Part shown: in pieces, positions 53,151 through 60,886 of the stretch | Numbering within the stretch: the first letter of the stretch is position 1 | How the letters are laid out: each line of letters starts with the position of its first letter | Source of the DNA: CAVVEC01 sp963770485 | GTDB taxonomy: Bacteria; Acidobacteriota; Terriglobia; Terriglobales; Acidobacteriaceae | DNA: 64,000 nt | Assembly: GCA_963770485.1 (NCBI GenBank) | Contig: CAVYPX010000009.1 | Coordinates: 682,001-746,000, forward strand | Reading direction: 5' to 3' | Notes under the pieces: generated by a model | Seen by the model: only the letters and a program-made list of their open reading frames with translations | Database searches by the model: none | What the model was told of the DNA's origin: nothing | Position numbers and translations under genes: made by a program

Positions 53151-53434
53151 GTGTAGGCCTGCGTCGAAGTTACCTAAGTACAATGCCCTCCGTAATCTTG
53201 TCGGCTTACCACTCTTGACGCATACTCGCTTCACCTACCACAGAACCTGGGAGACGGGGTTGGGAGCGGAGATTAGGGTCACCGTTGCCGACCCCGCATT
53301 TTTTTGTGTGCTTGTGTTCCTCAGTGATCAATAGAACACCCCACTCGCTCCACAACCCTTTTCCACCCGCCAGAATCCTTTAGAATCAGATGCACTGGTC
53401 CCAATAATCTCTTGTGCCGGAAAGCTGAGGAGAA
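53151..53434. other. 284-nt spacer upstream of the SYLF gene
   Basis: No gene is recognisable. A T7 run lies near 53300-53307 and could end transcripts from the LuxR gene. A promoter-like TAGAAT lies near 53382-53388, about 50 nt before the SYLF ATG, whose ribosome site is GAGGAG. Confidence 0.4.
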
Positions 53435-54132
53435 ATGAAGAAAACTCTGCTCTTATGCGTCGTTATGTGCTTGACAGCAATGGCCGCGGCTACTGACGGG
53501 GCCGGGGATGGGAAAGAAAACAAAGCCACAGACCGGGTTCAGGCTGCTGCCGACGTTCTGAATGAAATCCAGGCTGCGCCGGACCAGGGCATCCCCGAAG
53601 AGGTATTGGGCTCGGCCGAATGCGTGGCCGTAGTGCCCACCATGTTAAACGGAGGCTTCATCGTGGGTGCACGGTTTGGACGGGGAGTTGCCAGTTGCCG
53701 CACTCCGAAAGGTTGGAGCGCTCGGCATTCTTCACGGTCGAGGGGGGAAGCTTTGGGCTTCAGATTGGCGCGCAAGCCGTGGACCTCGTGATGCTGGTCA
53801 TGAATGACGACGGGATGCACAGGCTGCTCTCCAGCAAGTTCAAGCTGGGCGCCGACGCCAGCGTTGCCGCTGGCCCGGTAGGCCGTCATGCCTCGGCAGA
53901 TACGGACTGGAAGCTGCGGGCCCAGATCCTCAGTTATTCTCGAGCCCGCGGTATCTTTGCCGGGATCGCGCTCGGTGGCGCAGTGATCAAGCAGGACAAG
54001 GACAGCACGAGGGAGTTTTATGGCCAAATGGTCTCGACCAAAGCAGCCCTCCAGGGATCGGTCGAGGCGCCAAAAGAAGCCTACCCATTCCTGCAGACCC
54101 TGGCAAAATGGGCGAAGGAAGCTAGCAAGTAG
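53435..54132 (+). pseudogene. SYLF-domain (Ysc84-like) exported protein, frame broken once
   Basis: Starts at ATG 53435 with GAGGAG just upstream, then a signal peptide (LLLCVVMCLTAMAAA). The SYLF domain follows: VLNEIQAAPDQGIPEEVLGSAECVAVVP and NGGFIVGARFGRGVASCR, then a break near 53722, and in another frame AFFTVEGGSFGLQIGAQAVDLVMLVM and LSYSRARGIFAGIALGGAVI. One missing base (GCTCGGCA for GCTCCGGCA) explains it and restores 232 aa with WSAPAFFTVEGG. SYLF proteins bind lipids; the bacterial role is unknown. Confidence 0.85.
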
Positions 54133-54245
54133 CGGGAATTGAAAACCGGGCAGGAGGTAGTCTTCGCGGACTGAGTCTTCTTCGTAAGCCAGGTTGCTTT
54201 TGACATGGAATCGTGCCGGGTGTTACGGTCTGCACTTTCCGCCAC

Positions 54246-55142
54246 ATGCGTCAGCGACTCGAGTACGCGCTCGCCTGGCTGATTATCAAGTTCCTGGGCG
54301 CGTTGCCTCGTCCGCTGGCCCGCGCAGCAGGAATCACCCTTGCATGGAAGGTGTATCTCCTGCATTTTCGCCTGCGCCGGGCGGGCATGCGAAACCTTGC
54401 GCTGGCATTTCCCGACAAGAGTCGGCGCGAGCGTGCCCGAATTTTGCGCGGCGTTTTTACTTCGTTCGGCCGGCAACTGGCGGAAGTCTGCCGTTTCCCC
54501 AAGTACACTCGCGAGAACGTGGGCAAGGTTGTGGTCTATGATGGCTTCGAGAATTTCGAACGAGCCCTGGCGCGAGGCAAGGGAGTCCTGTTTCTGACGG
54601 CCCACCTGGGAGCCTGGGAGCTTTCGGCCTTCACTCACTCCCTGCACGGGCATCCGCTAAATGTCGTGATGCGACCGCTGGACAATGTTTACCTGGACCG
54701 TCTGACCCGGCGCTATCGCACCATGCATGGGAATTCCATGGTCGATAAGGACGATGTCCGTGCCTTGCTCTCTGCTGTGAAGGCCGGGGAGACGGTGGGA
54801 ATCCTCATGGACACCAATATGACTCCGCCGCAAGGTGTTTTCGTGGATTTTTTTGGGATTCCGGCCTGCACCGCAAGCGGGCTGGCTCGGATCGCCTTGC
54901 GCACCGATGCTGCCGTTATTCCTGGCTTCACCATCTGGGATCCGGTGTTGCGGAAATATCGTTTGCGTTTTGATCCTCCGGTGAACCTGGTGCGCACCGG
55001 CGACGATGACGCCGACGCGATTGCGAATACGGCGTTATTCACCAAGATTATTGAAAATTACGTGCGGCAATATCCCGATCAATGGCTGTGGGTGCATCGC
55101 CGCTGGAAGACGCGGCCTGAGGGGGAGAAGCCGCTGTACTGA
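54246..55142 (+). CDS. LpxL/HtrB-type lysophospholipid (lipid A) acyltransferase
   Basis: A 298-aa inner-membrane enzyme. The H(X)4D/E catalytic motif appears as TAHLGAWELSAF (His and Glu four apart, about residues 122-127). Other family positions: NLALAFPDKSRRERARILRGVF, VVMRPLDN, VGILMDTNM, VFVDFFGIPACTASGLARIAL and QYPDQWLWVHRRWKTRP. It likely adds a secondary acyl chain to lipid A. ATG 54246 is preferred over GTG 54213. It neighbours lpxD and lnt, an envelope group. Confidence 0.9.
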   Translation: MRQRLEYALAWLIIKFLGALPRPLARAAGITLAWKVYLLHFRLRRAGMRNLALAFPDKSRRERARILRGVFTSFGRQLAEVCRFPKYTRENVGKVVVYDGFENFERALARGKGVLFLTAHLGAWELSAFTHSLHGHPLNVVMRPLDNVYLDRLTRRYRTMHGNSMVDKDDVRALLSAVKAGETVGILMDTNMTPPQGVFVDFFGIPACTASGLARIALRTDAAVIPGFTIWDPVLRKYRLRFDPPVNLVRTGDDDADAIANTALFTKIIENYVRQYPDQWLWVHRRWKTRPEGEKPLY

Positions 55143-55191
55143 CTCCCGGTCCGATGACCGAGAACTGGGAACTGACAGCTGACTACCGGCC

Positions 55192-55210
55192 ACTGGTTTT
55201 CAAAACCAGT
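55192..55210. terminator. perfect palindrome at convergent gene ends
   Basis: ACTGGTTTT-C-AAAACCAGT is a perfect 9-bp inverted repeat. It overlaps the stop codon of the minus-strand 47-aa gene and lies about 50 nt after the acyltransferase stop. T/A runs on both arms suit a bidirectional terminator. Confidence 0.6.
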
Positions 55211-55343
55211 CGCTGCGATAGGCGATCCACCAACTTACGAACACAATCGGTATGGTTGCGGCCAATGCCCACCAAAGCGGAAGCACGAAATCCGCCAGCG
55301 TTCCCAGGACAATGAAGCTGAGCCAAAAAACCTTTCGCTCCAT
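55200..55343 (-). CDS. 47-aa membrane protein
   Basis: A very short protein, MERKVFWLSFIVLGTLADF then a second hydrophobic stretch PLWWALAATIPIVFVSWWIAY and a charged RSDWF end. Two TM helices are likely. I recall a near-identical pattern as a conserved small acidobacterial protein. It is convergent with the acyltransferase and its stop lies in a palindromic terminator. Confidence 0.7.
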   Translation of the reverse strand: MERKVFWLSFIVLGTLADFVLPLWWALAATIPIVFVSWWIAYRSDWF

Positions 55344-55454
55344 ACCAGCATTCTAGGCTAGCTTTCCTTTCCTGCAGCAAACGTATAAAAAGGGTGCCAT
55401 GAAGAGCAAAGGCACAGGCAAAGAAAAGACGCGCAAAGCGAGGGGGAGACGCGC

Positions 55455-56474
55455 GTGGCCAAGACGCGCGTGGCCAAGACGCATTCACTCCAAGAGGTTG
55501 CCGAGTTTGTGCAGGCCCGTGTTGTGGGAGACGGGAGGGTACCGTTAACCGGCATATCGAGCATCGAGTCGGCCTCACCGGGTGATTTGGTCTTTGTGGA
55601 AAGCGAAAAAGACCTTCAACCGGCCCTGAAATCGCATGCTTCCGCCGTGATCGCGGGCGAGTTTGCGGCCGAGAAGACGAACTCCAAGCCTCTCCTGATT
55701 TCGGTCCAGCCCCGATTGGCCTTCGCCCGAGCCGCGCAACTTCTTTGCGCAACGCTGGAGCGACAGATCGGCATTCATGTGAGCGCGGTTGTGCCGTCCT
55801 CGGCACGGCTTGGCAAAAGTGTAGCTGTCGGCGCACGAGCTGTGATCGGAGAAAGCGTAGAAATCGGCGATGGCTCATGGATCGGGCCTGGCAGCAGCAT
55901 CGCCGCGAATGTGAGAATCGGGCGCAATTGCGAGCTGTATCCGAATGTGACAATCTATGCCGGCGTCCGGCTCGGGGATCGCGTGATTGTTCACTCCGGG
56001 GCGGTGCTGGGCAGCGACGGCTTTGGTTACGTGCGCGACCAGACGACTGGCCGGTATGAGAAGTTTCCGCAAGTGGGGCGGCTGGAAATCGGAGACGACG
56101 TCGAGATCGGCGCCAACACAACCATTGACCGCGGAGCATTGGACGTTACGCGCATCGCGCGCGGCACGAAAATCGACAATCTGGTGCATGTGGGGCATAA
56201 CTGCCAGATCGGAGAAGATGTCGTGATCGCGGCCCAGACTGGGCTTTCCGGAAGCATCACGATCGAAAAAAATGTTGTACTGGGCGGCCAGGTCGGCATC
56301 GGAGAACATGCGCGCATCGAGGAAGGCGTGATGCTCGGGGGGCAAGGCGGTGTCCTGCCGAACAAGGTGCTTCGAGGCAAGGGAGTTGCGTTTTGGGGGA
56401 CTCCGGCGCGTCCGCTCCGCGAATATTTGAAAGAGCTAGCAGCGCTGGCACGCTTGGCGAAGAAGGAGAAGTGA
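55455..56474 (+). CDS. lpxD: UDP-3-O-acylglucosamine N-acyltransferase
   Basis: Adds the N-linked 3-hydroxyacyl chain in lipid A synthesis. The 339 aa include the N-terminal uridine-binding domain (SLQEVAEFVQARVVGDGRVPLTGISSIESA) and a left-handed beta-helix of hexapeptide repeats, with HVGHNCQIGEDVVIAAQTG at the active-site histidine. The start is GTG 55455 with AGGGGGAG upstream; a 15-nt tandem duplication repeats the start and gives VAKTRVAKTH. lpxA, lpxB and lpxC are elsewhere. Confidence 0.94.
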   Translation: MAKTRVAKTHSLQEVAEFVQARVVGDGRVPLTGISSIESASPGDLVFVESEKDLQPALKSHASAVIAGEFAAEKTNSKPLLISVQPRLAFARAAQLLCATLERQIGIHVSAVVPSSARLGKSVAVGARAVIGESVEIGDGSWIGPGSSIAANVRIGRNCELYPNVTIYAGVRLGDRVIVHSGAVLGSDGFGYVRDQTTGRYEKFPQVGRLEIGDDVEIGANTTIDRGALDVTRIARGTKIDNLVHVGHNCQIGEDVVIAAQTGLSGSITIEKNVVLGGQVGIGEHARIEEGVMLGGQGGVLPNKVLRGKGVAFWGTPARPLREYLKELAALARLAKKEK

Positions 56475-56482
56475 CTGTGTGG

Positions 56483-56502
56483 CGCGGACATTCCTGTCCG
56501 CG
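56483..56502. repeat. 8-bp hairpin downstream of lpxD
   Basis: CGCGGACA-TTCC-TGTCCGCG is a perfect stem with a tetraloop, 9 nt after the lpxD stop. It is probably a dispersed palindrome or terminator between lpxD and the next gene. Confidence 0.55.
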
Positions 56503-56538
56503 TGCGGGACGAATATTGTAGGGCGAAGGAAGTCGTTT

Positions 56539-57168
56539 ATGGCAGTGGTCGTCATCGGCGGACATTCGCGCAATGTGGGCAAGACCAGCGTGGTCGCCGG
56601 ACTGATCGCGGCTTTGCCGGAATACAACTGGATCGCCCTCAAAATCACCCAGTATGGCCACGGAGTTTGTTCTCGCGATGGTGAATCCTGCCACTGCGCC
56701 ACCGAGGACCATAGCTGGGCAATTTCCGAGGAGAAGGATCGCTCGGGCGAATCCGACACGTCGCGCTTTCTCGTAGCAGGTGCGACGCGTGTGTGGTGGG
56801 TGCGGACCGAGCAAGGCCGGCTGGCCGAAGCCATGCCCACAATCCGCCGCCGGCTGGCTGAATCGGAGAACGTGATCCTGGAGTCGAACAGCGTTTTGAA
56901 GTTCGTGCGTCCGGATCTCTATCTGACCGTGCTGGACCCCTCAACCGCAGACTTCAAGAAATCGGCTCAGGAATTCCTTGACTTGGCGGACGCGGTCATT
57001 CTCCATCGTCCTCACGATGGAGCAAAGGAAGCGGTGTGGAAGGGAATTTCGCTGAAGCCGCTTGCCAAGCGCCCAATCTTTCATATCCAGCCGCCGGATT
57101 ACGTGACCGGGGAAATCGTAGAGTTTGTGAAGAAGCGGCTGGCCCGACTCCTGACTCCTGACTCCTGA
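56539..57168 (+). CDS. MobB-like P-loop NTPase, unknown role
   Basis: A 209-aa protein starting MAVVVIGGHSRNVGKTSVV, where GGHSRNVGKTS is the Walker A. Later come IALKITQYGHG, CSRDGESCHCATEDH (a cysteine/histidine cluster), LESNSVLKFVRPDLYL and LDLADAVILHRP. It resembles MobB, which helps attach GTP in molybdopterin cofactor synthesis, but its cysteine cluster and setting between lpxD and lnt make that uncertain. ATG 56539 is chosen because the preceding 20 residues cross a hairpin. The final codons (LLTPDS) arise from three tandem copies of a heptamer (GACTCCT). Confidence 0.75.
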   Translation: MAVVVIGGHSRNVGKTSVVAGLIAALPEYNWIALKITQYGHGVCSRDGESCHCATEDHSWAISEEKDRSGESDTSRFLVAGATRVWWVRTEQGRLAEAMPTIRRRLAESENVILESNSVLKFVRPDLYLTVLDPSTADFKKSAQEFLDLADAVILHRPHDGAKEAVWKGISLKPLAKRPIFHIQPPDYVTGEIVEFVKKRLARLLTPDS

Positions 57169-57197
57169 AGCCCGTCCGCCTTTGCTATCCTTGCCAC

Positions 57198-58817
57198 GTG
57201 CGGCAGATTCACAAGAGCGCCTGGCTATTAGTTCTGCTCTCGGCTGGCCTGCAGATTGCAATCTTTCCACTCCCCGATCTTTACATGCTCTGCTGGGTAG
57301 CGGTTACTCCGCTGCTAATCGCGCTTTTGCGAGCCCGGCAACCGGAGACGCTGCAGCTCCTGGCAGGAATTAAGCTGCGACCAGCCAGCCCGTTGCAGGC
57401 TTTTTTTTTGGGGTATATCTGCGGCATTTTGTGGTATGCGGGAACCTGCTACTGGATCTACAGCGTCATGCGCCAATACGGCGGCGTGAACACACCGGCG
57501 GCCATTGGCATTCTGATTCTTTTTTGCATGTACCTGGCGATTTACCACGGCGTCTTTGGCTTGTTGGTAAGTCTGCTGGTCGGCAACAGCGGCACTAGAA
57601 GTCCATTCAGCACCCGAGCTTTGTTGCTCTCGCCAGTCGTCTGGGTCGCTGTGGAACTGGCACGCACCCGCGTCACCGGATTTCCCTGGGATCTGCTGGG
57701 CATCACGCAAGTGGACAACATCCCACTGGCCCGAATCGCAACCGTTACGGGCGTCTACGGTCTTTCCTTCGAGATCATGGTGGTGAACGCGGCTCTGGCG
57801 GCCGCCTTTCTGGTGCCTCGTGAAAAAAAGAAAAAACTGCTGCTGGCCGCAATCGGAGCCGCGTTGATTCTGCAGGCTGGACGTTTGATTCCAGGACTGG
57901 AGATTGCTGCTGACCACAACGCGATTCTGGTGCAGGCGAATGTACCAATCCTCGAAGGCGCGGATTGGACGAGGGAGTACTTCGACGGCACATTGCGCGA
58001 CCTGGCCCAAATCAGCCTGAATCCGCCGACTGGGAGGACGGATCATTCCGGCCTGATCGTGTGGCCGGAATCGCCAGCGCCGTTCTACACCAGTGATCCG
58101 CTTTTCCGCGATGCCATCAGCAGCCTGGCTCGCCAATCGAACGCCTGGGTCCTGGCCGGCAGCCTGGGGATTCGCAATGCCAGCGCAACTCCAGAGCGGA
58201 CGACTGAAATCTATAACTCCGCCTCGCTAGTCAGCCCCAGCGGCGAGTGGGTATCACGCTATGACAAAGTTCATCTGGTTCCTTTTGGTGAGTACGTGCC
58301 CTTTAAGCACATGTTCGCTTTTGCCGGAGGCCTGACTAAAGAGGTGGGGGACTTCTCGCGCGGCACTTCGCATGCGCCACTTGTGGCCGACGGGACCAAG
58401 CTGGGCGTTTTCATCTGCTATGAATCCATTTTCCCGGATGACGTTCGCCAATTCGCCGCGAAAGGCGCTCAGGTATTCGTGAACATTTCGAACGACGGCT
58501 GGTACGGCGATAGCGGCGCCTATGCCCAACATCTGAAACAAGCCCGCATGCGCGCCGTAGAGAACAGCCGGTGGCTGCTGCGCGACACTAATACCGGCGT
58601 AACCGCCTCAATCGATCCTTACGGTCGCGTCACGGCCAGCGGGCCGCGCAAGGTCCGAACTGCTCTAGTCGCTGCTTACGCTGTTTCCGACGCAACCACC
58701 TTCTACACTCTCCATGGAGATTGGTTTGCCTATCTGTGTGCGATAATTTCGGTAGTGGCGTTGCTGATGCGGCTGTTTCTCGTGAATCATAAGGTACACA
58801 TCAAGCCACCTCTCTAG
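57198..58817 (+). CDS. lnt: apolipoprotein N-acyltransferase
   Basis: N-acylates the N-terminal cysteine of lipoproteins in the inner membrane, using phospholipid. The 539-aa protein starts with GTG. Six to eight N-terminal TM helices are followed by the nitrilase-type periplasmic domain. The catalytic triad is visible: Glu291 in VWPESPAPF, Lys357 in YDKVHLVPFGEYVPF, and Cys407 in FICYESIF. The C-terminal helix closes the protein. Lipoprotein candidates in the window include the PpiC- and DsbA-like proteins. Confidence 0.95.
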   Translation: MRQIHKSAWLLVLLSAGLQIAIFPLPDLYMLCWVAVTPLLIALLRARQPETLQLLAGIKLRPASPLQAFFLGYICGILWYAGTCYWIYSVMRQYGGVNTPAAIGILILFCMYLAIYHGVFGLLVSLLVGNSGTRSPFSTRALLLSPVVWVAVELARTRVTGFPWDLLGITQVDNIPLARIATVTGVYGLSFEIMVVNAALAAAFLVPREKKKKLLLAAIGAALILQAGRLIPGLEIAADHNAILVQANVPILEGADWTREYFDGTLRDLAQISLNPPTGRTDHSGLIVWPESPAPFYTSDPLFRDAISSLARQSNAWVLAGSLGIRNASATPERTTEIYNSASLVSPSGEWVSRYDKVHLVPFGEYVPFKHMFAFAGGLTKEVGDFSRGTSHAPLVADGTKLGVFICYESIFPDDVRQFAAKGAQVFVNISNDGWYGDSGAYAQHLKQARMRAVENSRWLLRDTNTGVTASIDPYGRVTASGPRKVRTALVAAYAVSDATTFYTLHGDWFAYLCAIISVVALLMRLFLVNHKVHIKPPL

Positions 58818-58853
58818 GCGTAGACGCTTGCCGAGTCCCACGAGGTCAATTTT

Positions 58854-59958
58854 ATGGTCGAAGAACTTGAAAAAGAATACGTAGCATTGAAGGATAAGGT
58901 CCACGAACTTCGGGAGTACCTTTGACGCAGGCAAGCTACGTCCGCAACTGACCGAGATCGAAAAACAGGCTGCCGACCCCAATCTCTGGTCGAATCCGCA
59001 AAAATCTCAGCAGGTCATGCGCGAGAAGAAGCGCCTGGAAGACATGTTGGCCACCGAGGCTGACCTGATCCGGCGCAGTGAGGAAATTTCCACTTATTTT
59101 GAGCTGGCCCGGGAAGGCGAGAGCGTCGACGCCGACTTGCGCCGTGAAATTGATTCGCTCCGCCAAATGGTCGACCGTCTGGAGACTGAAACCTTGCTCT
59201 CCGGCGAAAACGATGCGCGCAACGCCATCGTGACCATCCACCCGGGAGCCGGTGGTACGGAGTCGCAGGACTGGGCTGACATGCTGCTGCGCATGTATCT
59301 GAGGTGGGCCGAGCGCCAGGGTTTTCAGACTGTGCTCTACGACTACCAGCCCGGGGAAGAAGCGGGCTTGAAGTCCGCGACATTTGCGGTGAACGGCGAA
59401 TACGCTTTCGGCTTGCTGACCAGTGAAATCGGTGTGCACCGGCTGGTGCGGATTTCGCCCTTCGACCAAGCCAAGCGACGGCACACATCGTTCGCCAGTG
59501 TTTACGTTTCCCCGGAAATTGACGAAACCATTGAAGTGATCGTCCGGCCGGAAGACTTGCGGATTGATACGTACCGTTCCAGCGGCAAAGGCGGACAACA
59601 CGTGAACACCACCGACTCGGCAGTGCGCATCACGCATATTCCGACCGGAATTGTGGCGGCGTGCCAGAACGAGCGCTCTCAGCATAAGAACAAAGACCGG
59701 GCCATGAGCATGCTGCGCTCCAAGCTCTACGAGCACGAGATGGAGAAGAAGCGCGAAGCCACGAAGAAAATCGAAGATTCAAAACTCGACATCGACTTCG
59801 GCTCGCAAATCCGGTCGTATGTGCTGCAACCCTACCGCCTGATCAAAGATCACCGCACGAAAATGGAAGTCGGTGACGTGGACCGCGTGATCGATGGCGA
59901 CCTACAGCCGTTTATCCGGGCGTACCTGCAGATGCGACGGGGAGAGAAACAAGCGTGA
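58854..59958 (+). CDS. prfB: peptide chain release factor 2, with programmed +1 frameshift
   Basis: Terminates translation at UGA and UAA. ATG 58854 opens MVEELEKEYVALKDKVHELREYL, then an in-frame TGA at 58923-58925 within CTTTGAC. The sequence CGGGAGTACCTTTGAC matches the RF2 shift site (Shine-Dalgarno-like purine run, CUU slip codon, UGA, C). After the +1 shift the frame reads DAGKLRPQLTEIEKQAADPN and continues to the end, 367 aa in all. Landmarks: SPF tripeptide at 201-203 and GGQ at 246-248 in SSGKGGQHVNTTDS. Low RF2 promotes the shift, an autoregulatory loop. Confidence 0.96.
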
Positions 59959-60557
59959 AACGACGGGTAGCCGCGCTGACCCGGCGTTTCGAGCAGGCCC
60001 TGCTTTTCGCAACCCGCAAGCACGCCGGCCAGACGCGCAAGGGCACGCCCACGCCCTACATCTCGCATCTGCTGAGCGTTGCGGGCCTGGTGCTCGAAGC
60101 CGGAGGCGACGAAGATCTTGCCATCGCGGCACTGCTGCACGACGTGGTCGAGGATTGCGGCGGCGCTCCCATGCTCAAGGAAATCCAGCGCCGTTTCGGC
60201 AAGCGCGTGGCTCATGTGGTCGAAGGTTGCACCGATACGGACCTTACGCCGAAACCGCCATGGCGGCAGCGCAAGGAAGACTATCTTAAGCGTCTGCGGA
60301 CGGCTGATGCCGATGTCCGGTTGGTTTCTGCCGCTGATAAGTTGCACAATGCTCGAACTATTCTTACCGACTACCGGGAATGCGGCGAAGCGGTTTGGGA
60401 ACGGTTTCAGGGAAAGCGTGGCGGCACGCTCTGGTACTACCGCGCCTTGCTGGGAGAATTTCGGCGAGGGAAATCCAGCCGTTTGTTGAACGAACTAGAA
60501 CGGGTTGTGACTGAATTGGAATCGCTGACTCGCGGCCACAGGACCGGGCGTGGTTAA
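59955..60557 (+). CDS. HD-domain phosphohydrolase, RelA/SpoT hydrolase-like
   Basis: A 200-aa cytoplasmic protein beginning with GTG 59955; GTGA overlaps the prfB stop. The HD fold has FEQALLFATRKHAGQTRKGTPTPYISHLLSVA, AIAALLHDVVED (metal-binding His-Asp) and VRLVSAADKLHNARTILTDYRE. These match the small SpoT/MESH1-like (p)ppGpp hydrolases, so alarmone or nucleotide breakdown is plausible. The coupling to prfB is suggestive but unproven. Confidence 0.88.
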   Translation: MKRRVAALTRRFEQALLFATRKHAGQTRKGTPTPYISHLLSVAGLVLEAGGDEDLAIAALLHDVVEDCGGAPMLKEIQRRFGKRVAHVVEGCTDTDLTPKPPWRQRKEDYLKRLRTADADVRLVSAADKLHNARTILTDYRECGEAVWERFQGKRGGTLWYYRALLGEFRRGKSSRLLNELERVVTELESLTRGHRTGRG

Positions 60558-60586
60558 TCAGCTGGTGGACAGGGAATTTTTTCGTG

Positions 60587-60716
60587 TGTCATTCCGAGGA
60601 GCAGTGCGACGAGGAATCTGCATTTTCTTCGATTGCCGGCAAACTGCAGATCCCTCCCCCTCGGCTTCGCTCGGGGCTCGACCTTCGGTCTCGGCAAAAC
60701 CCGTTCGGGATGACAA
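60587..60716. repeat. 130-bp hairpin-type element with inverted ends
   Basis: The left arm (TGTCATTCCGAGGA onward, then GAGGAATCTGCA) pairs imperfectly with the right arm (CTGCAGATCCCTC to CGGGATGACA). Its right arm (60643-60716) is nearly identical, inverted, to 25083-25155. The terminal bases TGTCA/TGACA form the outermost pair. Non-coding MITE-like element. Confidence 0.7.
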
Positions 60717-60886
60717 GTCGATGGCTGTTCAAAATTTCTCAGGGTTCTAACCAATCGCCACTCGCAATCCCAATGCAGCCCGTCCAATGGTGCCCTTGGT
60801 AACGTTACCTGCCGCGAAAAATCTGGCAAAAGACTTCCGCCTGCTTGATGCTGTAGCTTCCGAGACTTTCGGAGACCGGAAGACCT
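60717..60886. other. spacer with GGTAACGTTACC palindrome
   Basis: A perfect 12-bp palindrome GGTAACGTTACC lies at 60798-60809, about 80 nt before the next gene. It could be an operator. The rest of the spacer shows no gene. Confidence 0.35.

Noticed and set aside
55875..56345. long minus-strand frame within lpxD
   Set aside because: It has no recognisable motif and lies opposite a clear hexapeptide-repeat enzyme; GC-rich DNA produces such shadows.
57140..57175. CRISPR-like tandem repeat
   Set aside because: The repeats are 7 bases with no spacers, and overlap the end of a coding gene.
58923..58925. nonsense mutation in prfB
   Set aside because: The TGA sits in the standard CTTTGAC programmed frameshift site, and the +1 frame continues the protein exactly.
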